A DNA stretch of 64,000 nt from Parelaphostrongylus tenuis (Eukaryota > Nematoda > Chromadorea > Rhabditida > Metastrongylidae): contig JAHQIW010004557.1 of the NCBI GenBank assembly GCA_019055375.1, positions 1 through 64,000 of the forward strand, given 5' to 3'. Numbering within the stretch: position 1 is the stretch's first letter; each line of letters begins with the position of its first letter. Positions 57,364 to 64,000 of this stretch are shown piece after piece. A model generated the notes under the pieces. It saw only the letters and a program-made list of their open reading frames with translations, was not told where the DNA came from and did not search any database. The position numbers and the translations under genes were made by a program.

Positions 57364-58101
57364 CGCTGGCACGTGAATTGGAAAACACCGCCCTTTTCAC
57401 ACATGCGAAGTCAACTAATTTCCCCTGCTACAATGCAGAGAAACAGTCTTTCCAAAATATGAACACAGCGTTTGAAGGAGGAACGATAACAGTTCAAAGA
57501 AAGAGCTCTGTTCGGTGAGAATGTTGTCGTTTGCAACGCAAGGAATCTCCTCCTGTAGCAGCGTCAAAAAAAGCTTTTTTGAAAATGGGCAATGTGGTAC
57601 TGTAGCATGAAGTCTCAGCTTCCGAATGGTTACTAATACTCCTATGAAAAGTCCCTCCCCAGCGAGTGAGCTCGGATTTTCATTAGTCCCTCATAACTAC
57701 AAGGAACCCAAAGCCCTACGATTCTTTTTTCATTTCTTTCGTTAATACTGAGTAACAATTATGATTGGCTCTGTACTACACTAACAGATGAAAGTGTCTG
57801 AACAACTCACTAAATCCAGTTTTCTCCAGTCCTTTCCTTTCCGCTAGGCGTAGCCTCGCCAGTCTCTTCTTTCACGGTACGAGTCTGTCTTGGTTCGAAC
57901 AGAGGTTCAAACAAATTCCTTTCGTAGAGAACTGGCTGGAATAAAGTGACTTACAGAGCGAAACCGATAGCGAGATTAGAATAAAATGACTCGAAAACTT
58001 GCCGGTTGGTAGTATGGCGTACAAACAATCCATTCGTGCCACAACATCTCGTAAAAGCAAAAACGACAACATCGTTAGCAGAAACCTGTTAAAGCACTCA
58101 C

Positions 58102-58183
58102 TTTTATTTTGTAGACCTCACTTCGGGTTTCTTGTGCGCCACACTTAGTCTCGTTTCGTTCCATAAGAGTCACCGGACGATAT
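58102..58183 (-). CDS. possible first coding exon, mirror copy
   Basis: Mirror of 33075-33156, with donor complement ACTCAC just left of 58102 and the same 21-codon open stretch from the ATG at 58164. Same reservations on phase and linkage. Confidence 0.35.
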
Positions 58184-58353
58184 CTGAAAAAACTGAATAG
58201 AGTAGTCTCATGAACACGATGTCAAGGAGTTGTAGGCGTTCTTGAATCAAACACTAATGAACACAAAGCATTTGGCCGCATAGCTGGAAGAAGATAGCGA
58301 GCGCTAAAGCCAATTATTGAAAACCGCCATTTATCCCCACGAATTCACGATTA

Positions 58354-58566
58354 GCACCGTAGCCGAGTAATTGTGAGGCTTGTCGCAGAGCGCGTGAATT
58401 TAAGCTCCACTACCTAACACTCGCCGGCAGTAGACGACAAGAACGCCTTATGGGACGCCACAGCCAGGCTATCTTCGAGATTGCAAGGAGGCATCTCGAC
58501 CAATATTCTACGTCATTCGGGCGGAAGACGAAAAACGAAATGAATGCTGGAAGTCTGGGATTTTCA
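58354..58566 (+). repeat. D1 dispersed repeat, mirror copy
   Basis: Mirror of 32692-32904, plus orientation. Confidence 0.75.
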
Positions 58567-58685
58567 AAATTGAAGTTGTCAAAAAAGGTCGCGCAAATGA
58601 ATAAATAATAACAAATTGGCGAATGCAGCATAAACAGTACTGTGCTCACTGATTGAGCACGAACTGTATAGATCTGGGCCTCGAA

Positions 58686-58936
58686 CAATCCGTGAGGATG
58701 CGTCATGCATTCGTCTTCACCTCGCTTGAGGTGACTGAATCCATACCTGGCCTTTACAATGACTCACGCTGGCCTACCGCTGTATCGCGTCAGTACTGAT
58801 AATCCTCCCAGACAAGCTTGGTACCACTTTATCGATCGCGGATGGACGGATGGCTTGGTAAGCCACGAGCGCGAAATCGAACCACTGATCATTTGCGCGA
58901 TCCAGAGCACCCCTAGCAACTGCGCCACATGCGCTC
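58686..58936 (-). repeat. S1 SINE-like copy, mirror
   Basis: Mirror of 32322-32572, with the A and B boxes on the minus strand. Confidence 0.85.
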
Positions 58937-59037
58937 TTGACTGAGCGTGCGTCGTCAAAAAGACACTGATGACTCAAAGCATCTGTCGAAGTCTTTAACC
59001 TAAATATACTAGTAATGAACCCGATAATTTAGACAAT

Positions 59038-59399
59038 AATGGTGTGGAAAGACGTTTGCGTCAACTGGGACTCGAACCCAGATTTCGCTCTTTCCGGGAG
59101 CGATCGTTGCATTATCGCCGCTCGTTACGCACGCCACTCCTTCTACGCTACAATACGTTATCTGTCAACAGCCAGCCGTCTACAGTTTGGAGTGGGCAGT
59201 CCACTTGGATGGGTTCATTGTCGCTAAGCGACTGCCCACACCAGACCGTAGACGGTTAGATGTTGACAGATAACGGTTGCAGTGTATTAAGAGTGGCGTG
59301 CAGAACGATTGTCGACAGAGCAACGGTTCCGCGCGCGCTCTCGGAAAGAGTGAAATCTAGGTTTGAGTCTCAGCCGACGCAAGCGTTTTCGCACACCAC
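59038..59399. mobile_element. FB2 fold-back element, mirror copy
   Basis: Mirror of 31859-32220. The intact B-box arm is now on the left, on the minus strand. Confidence 0.8.
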
Positions 59400-59682
59400 T
59401 CTACATCACTAGGTTTATTAAAACATCATAACGCCGCAATAGGCAGTAAAATAAAATGATTTCTGATTGATGTTAATGATACATAGATCGAGCTTCCTTT
59501 AATTATGGCATTATAGACAATCGCATGCTTTCTTTCGACTGATCCAAAGACACAAAATTGATGAGGAAAACGGCACTTTTCCGTTATCCGCACTCTCTGT
59601 AAGACGGTGCCAGCATGTCTTTACTACAAAAAAACCCTCTGAAATGTCACTGCAGACAATTTCGTTATCTTACATCGCAGGG

Positions 59683-59773
59683 TGACATCATTGCATACTT
59701 CTCGGTGGTGTGATGGAAGTGCCCGCCCCTGGTAACGAGGTAATGATGAAACGCAGGTTCGACTGTCGCCTGA
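59683..59773 (+). repeat. FB1-like tRNA relic, mirror copy
   Basis: Mirror of 31485-31575: GGTGTGATGGAAGTGCCCGC then GCAGGTTCGACTGTCGCC on plus. Confidence 0.6.
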
Positions 59774-60428
59774 TTTCCGGAGTTTTGCATATCACCCAAC
59801 TTTATTCAATATATAGTTATGACCTCATAACACTGCAAACAAATTAAAAGATAAAATAACGAATTCTTGTGAACATCATAATTTGCTTGCCAAAAAAGAG
59901 ACCAATATTTGAACACATTACGATCGCACAGTGAATGAGGGTTTTTATCCTTACGCAATAGACTTTTATGGTTCAGAAGTATAAGATTAGAGGCAGAACA
60001 TCATGTAGGATTTGCGAAGGCTAGAGAGGCATAAAAAATATGCGAGTGCACAAAGTAAGAGCACGATAATTTTGTGAAACTAGTGCGATGGTCTTCTCTC
60101 GGGTACTATAGAACGGAGTTGCAGTTTTCGTGGCCAATGAAACCGCTCTGAAATATATTCCGATAGGAGCGAAGCACTCCACCGCCTACGAACCAGCACC
60201 AAAGGAGAATGACGGGTGCGGAGGCTGAGAGGCGTCGAGGTTGAGACAGAGAAGCAGAGCGGTTGAGAGGCAGCGAAAGAAAGGCAGAGATTCTGAGAGT
60301 CAGATACAGAGAAACTTGGAAGACAGAGACGGGAAACAGCGCGGCTGAGAGGCAGCGAGAGAAGCAGGGGCTGAGTGGCAGGGGCGGAGAAGCAGAGCGG
60401 CCGAGAGGCACAGAGGCAGAGCGCGATG
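59758..60428 (+). repeat. D2-related repeat, mirror copy
   Basis: Mirror of 30830-31500. It contains the purine-rich tract 60198-60428 (GAGAGGCAGCGAGAGAAGCA-type units). The 99-codon ORF here is low-complexity. Confidence 0.65.
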
Positions 60429-60668
60429 GGCCACTGGCCGAGTGGCCAGTGACGCGTTTGACGCTGGTGGCCTCCCATACAACACCTCCAGCAATCAATA
60501 GCGGTCGCCCCACGGAACGCCCAGCATGCGTGAAGAAGCCGAAATCCTCAAGCAAGCGATGAATGCGAGTCGAATAATAGAAGACTGGAACTCGCACACG
60601 TAAGCAATAGTATTTCGTCAGGCCGTCGATGGCCGAGTAGCTAGTGACGCTCGGCATGGCTCGACGCA
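60428..60668 (+). repeat. two S2 pieces, mirror copies
   Basis: Mirrors of 30745-30830 and 30590-30660, both plus orientation here. Confidence 0.55.
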
Positions 60669-60918
60669 AGGTTAATCCCCCACTCCACCTTGCAGCACTT
60701 TCCGCCAGTTTATAACGAGTGCTCAACGGATCGCCTCAATCTGTCTGTCCATGATATCGTAAGTATTAAGAGAAAATGGGGAAAAAAAGGTGATACAAAT
60801 CAAATAAGGTGATAAAGTAAAGGCAAAAGAAGTTGACCCCTATGGGACGACTTGTATCAAGTATGATACATGATTACCTGAAGGTCTTCCTCGCTGGATA
60901 AAAGTTTTCTCTCGAACA

Positions 60919-61699
60919 TTTAATAATTATTCAAAATGTTGAATCTTTGCAATTTCAGCGATATGTTTGATTTATGATAAAGACTTTTTATAATGCTGTA
61001 GAAGCAAGAATATTTACACACTTAATTTGCTTCATTTGCTACGCTAGGGCTTCAATATGGCTTCTCACTAAAGTTTCACTACTGATTTGATAGCACAAAT
61101 CTTAGTGGTTTTGATCATGTAATTCGTTTTTTTTGCATATTTATCATAGTATGGTGTAAGAGCGAAAGAAAAATTGCATTTTACACGTAAAATGTTACCC
61201 CACCGTTTGGATACCATAGGTGGATGGTTTATTGGCAATTATAAATAAGGTTTATACGTCAGAGGTATCTTTATCGCTGTAGAAAAGATGGAATATCATG
61301 AATGAACCTTCTACATAGGTTTTTTTTCTATATAAATAGTTCCTACTTTACTTAAAATCTTCAATTTTCAGCTGCGATACTATACTTCTGCAAAAAAATA
61401 GGCTAACTTTCAACCCTTATTATTGCATTTGTATCGTTTGTAGCTTGAAAGCACATCTTCTACAATTAAACACCCCTAATTAAGGTCTATATGGAGGTAG
61501 TCGCAGTACGTAGCCGAATGAAGTTTAGAAAGAGTGCGCATTTATCACTGAGAAGAGCACTTGACACTTTCACCTATCCGCACCCATACTCAGAGCGTAT
61601 CTTTAACAGTAGTCATGCGATAGCATAAATCTCAAGAATTCCAAGGCTGTATTTTATTTTCCAATTGGTTTCATATTGTGCTGTAATAGCAAAGATAAA
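60919..61699 (-). repeat. interspersed monomers, mirror copy
   Basis: Mirror of 29560-30340. One A/T run differs in length near 61135 (8 against 7). Confidence 0.5.
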
Positions 61700-61786
61700 A
61701 TTTTATATTACACTCAAGCGTCTTTCGGCTGACACAGCTCTTCATTCAGACTTTTAATAATCATTCCATAACACATGTTCAAACGA

Positions 61787-61989
61787 TTCAAATAATAAGC
61801 TTGGTTTTCGAGAAGATCCTTTTAGTACGTTGTTATAGCTAAAAGAATAGTGCGCTTCGCACTCGATCCTGTCGATCGCACAGCACAGTTCACATGTGGT
61901 GTGCAATGCGCAAAGAGTGCGAAACTCAGTATTCTTTTAGCTGTAGCAACAAATCAAGAAATCTTTCACAAAGACCAAGCTCGTTATTG
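61787..61989. repeat. short fold-back element, mirror copy
   Basis: Mirror of 29270-29472. Confidence 0.7.
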
Positions 61990-62468
61990 AAATTGCTGGG
62001 AACCGCACTATCGAACGGTTGTTGGAAGTATTTTAATCTTACTGCTATAGTGCGCTAAGAGATTCCTCTAAAAAAGCAAGCAGGCCATTGAAATCCTCAA
62101 GATTTAGGCTATCAACTGGCTTATCGAATGACTACTAAAGTGCCTTTTACAGCAAAAAATACATTTTTGAATATGGGATATAGGAAATATACCCTATCTT
62201 ATTTCATTTCATTTGACTATATATCGAATTCAGGAAAGGTGCCCTGCTTATTCTATTTACCTATATTCCAATCATATATATCCTCCATCTTTCGAGTCAA
62301 CAAATCTTCGTCTTTAAATGCACCTGAGAGAATCCAATGGTAAACAAAATTGGATCTCAGACGATAGTTGATCTCGCTATTCACCCGTGTCGGAGACGCG
62401 TGCTAAAAAAAAACAGTAAAAACATAAGAAATTTTGGGAATTATAAAAGCACAATGGCCTTCAGCTTT

Positions 62469-62651
62469 ACTGACTTTAAGACGATATTGCTTGCCCGACG
62501 AACTTGGTGAAGGTTGATAGCTGCTAGCTATAGCGATATATTGAAGAATGAAAGGCGGAAAAACGGTGGTCTTTGTGGTGTAATGGTAGCACGCGTCCCT
62601 GATATGAGTAAAAAGCGGATTCAATTCCCGCCTGAGAACGAATTATTCCGT
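62469..62651 (+). repeat. FB1 solo arm, mirror copy
   Basis: Mirror of 28608-28790: GTGGTGTAATGGTAGCACGC followed by GGATTCAATTCCCGCCTGAG on plus. Confidence 0.7.
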
Positions 62652-63082
62652 ACAAAACGGAGGAAAAACCTTGATCAAAGAACGAAAACTGCACACCGCT
62701 GCGCCAATCGCTCTGCTTGCATAGATTTGCATGGCCGTACCTTAGGTGTCCAAACACGGAAAGGCGACAGATCCGCGATTTTGTGGCCAGAAGGACCGCT
62801 CTGGACGACCTCTGAAGTCGAAATTGTCAAGAAAGTAAAATGGTAGAGGAGAACGAAAGTGAGGCAAAAGCTGGGTGCCGATGGGCTTAGTGCGCCTGTC
62901 TTGCCAAAATGAGTAGATATGCCGCGTGATTAGCGATTTTGTACGCCAAAAATAGCGATGCAAGACAAGTCTTAATCTCCAAAGTAGTAAGGATTATTAG
63001 CCTATTGTAAAGGATTATAAAGTACTTCTTCGGTAGTATGTGTGATCAGAAAAGAGGAAAATTCTGATTGCCGTCGGGAAAT

Positions 63083-63293
63083 CCCGTGACCGAGTGTTTG
63101 TGATGCTCTTAGCGGTGCAGCGAGTTACAGACCTCACCCCCAGAAGTATCCGGCAGACAACAACAACGTCCTATGGAACGCCACGGGCAGGCTATGCTCC
63201 AGATCGCAAGAGGACGCACTCCGCCAGTATTCTACGGCGTTCAAGAAGAGAGCGAAAAACGAATTGAGCTAGAAGTACTGGGATCCGCACATT
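63083..63293 (+). repeat. D1 dispersed repeat, mirror copy
   Basis: Mirror of 27966-28176, plus orientation, with GGAACGCCACGGGCAGGCTA in the middle. Confidence 0.75.
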
Positions 63294-64000
63294 GAAAAAA
63301 TAATGAAAGCGGATCAATGAGGTGTAGAAAAGCATGCGTGTTAAGTGATCGAAAGCAAATTTAAAATATATCTATGAAAGCGAAAACGCTATTCTGCGCG
63401 TTATGCGCATTTAATGACTCACAAGGAAATTCTCATTTAAGGAGATAAATCGCCAAGTTTTACATATATTATTTGGTCAAAAATATGTAGCTGACACCGA
63501 CATCGTCACAAACAGTGGTTTGGTGCACACGGTACCGACAAATTAGTTGGCTGCATATGAGATTTGATGTGTTGCATAATTTGAAACGATCGCCTTCCTC
63601 ATTCTCGCAATTTTCCTGAAGTTTCGCAAAAAATTTCAAAGTGCATTCATTTTGTGCACGTGAACCTTCATAATTTACGATTGAATCGTTCGTAGAGACT
63701 TAAGAGTTTGGTTCGGCTGAGCGAAATTGAATTGGGCAGGATATCAGTCATTTATTGAAAAACATCATATTTTCGATCAAAACATGTTCCTTAAATTAGC
63801 CCATTCGGCCCTAATAACTGACAACGTTGCACTCGAATCAGTGTTGATTCATCACAGGATAGGCACTGGAGGCGGTGCTATTTGATTTCCTAAAGTTATT
63901 GTTCGGATTCCAGGCTCACAAACTAGAAGGAATTGAACTGGGCATAAGTAGTTCAGAAACTTTTAGGATCAGATTAGCTGATTTGAGCACTGTACTATCA

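Overview
The window looks like nuclear DNA of a parasitic nematode, most likely a strongylid of hookworm type (inference). It is AT-rich and intron-bearing, with GT-AG splice sites, TTTTCAG-style acceptors and AATAAA poly(A) signals. It is packed with the retroelement and tRNA-derived repeat kinds typical of such genomes: an RTE-like non-LTR retrotransposon with an APE endonuclease, a BEL/Pao LTR element, mariner relics and tRNA-derived short elements. Nothing bacterial is present: no operons, rRNA or CRISPR. Only one host gene is recognised with confidence, a small C2H2 zinc-finger gene, and it occurs twice.

Layout. 1-2165: 5' part of an RTE-like retrotransposon on the minus strand, running off the left edge. 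2175-11.7 kb: repeat-rich DNA with a fold-back tRNA-like element, a 220-bp dispersed repeat (called D1), a 1.4-kb composite repeat present twice (D2) with 30-bp tandem units, and mariner relics. 11.7-16 kb: mostly unrecognised, with one plausible minus-strand exon near 13.5-13.9 kb. 16.1-17.8 kb: decayed RTE and mariner pieces. 20.0-24.1 kb: a decayed BEL/Pao element with two recognisable LTRs. 24.3-27.2 kb: short tandem repeats, a tRNA-derived SINE and unrecognised DNA.

27,259-64,000: a giant, nearly perfect inverted repeat. Each arm is at least 18.3 kb, and the right arm runs off the window. Position x in the left arm pairs with about 91,257 to 91,259 minus x in the right arm. The arms meet at a 166-bp core (45,546-45,711) centred on a perfect 14-bp palindrome at 45,622-45,635. 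The only differences I found between the arms are four single-base length differences in short base runs. Every feature of the left arm therefore recurs on the opposite strand of the right arm, including the zinc-finger gene (plus strand about 33.1-41.1 kb, minus strand about 50.2-58.2 kb, convergent) and all nested fold-back elements. The palindrome is either a real, very young or gene-converted fold-back duplication, or an assembly or long-read fold-back artefact. The sequence alone cannot settle this, but the homopolymer-only differences lean towards an artefact.

Repeat names used below: FB1 and FB2 are fold-back elements whose arms carry tRNA-like sequences; S1 and S2 are tRNA-derived SINE-like families; D1 is a GC-rich dispersed repeat of about 220 bp; D2 is a composite repeat of about 1.4 kb.
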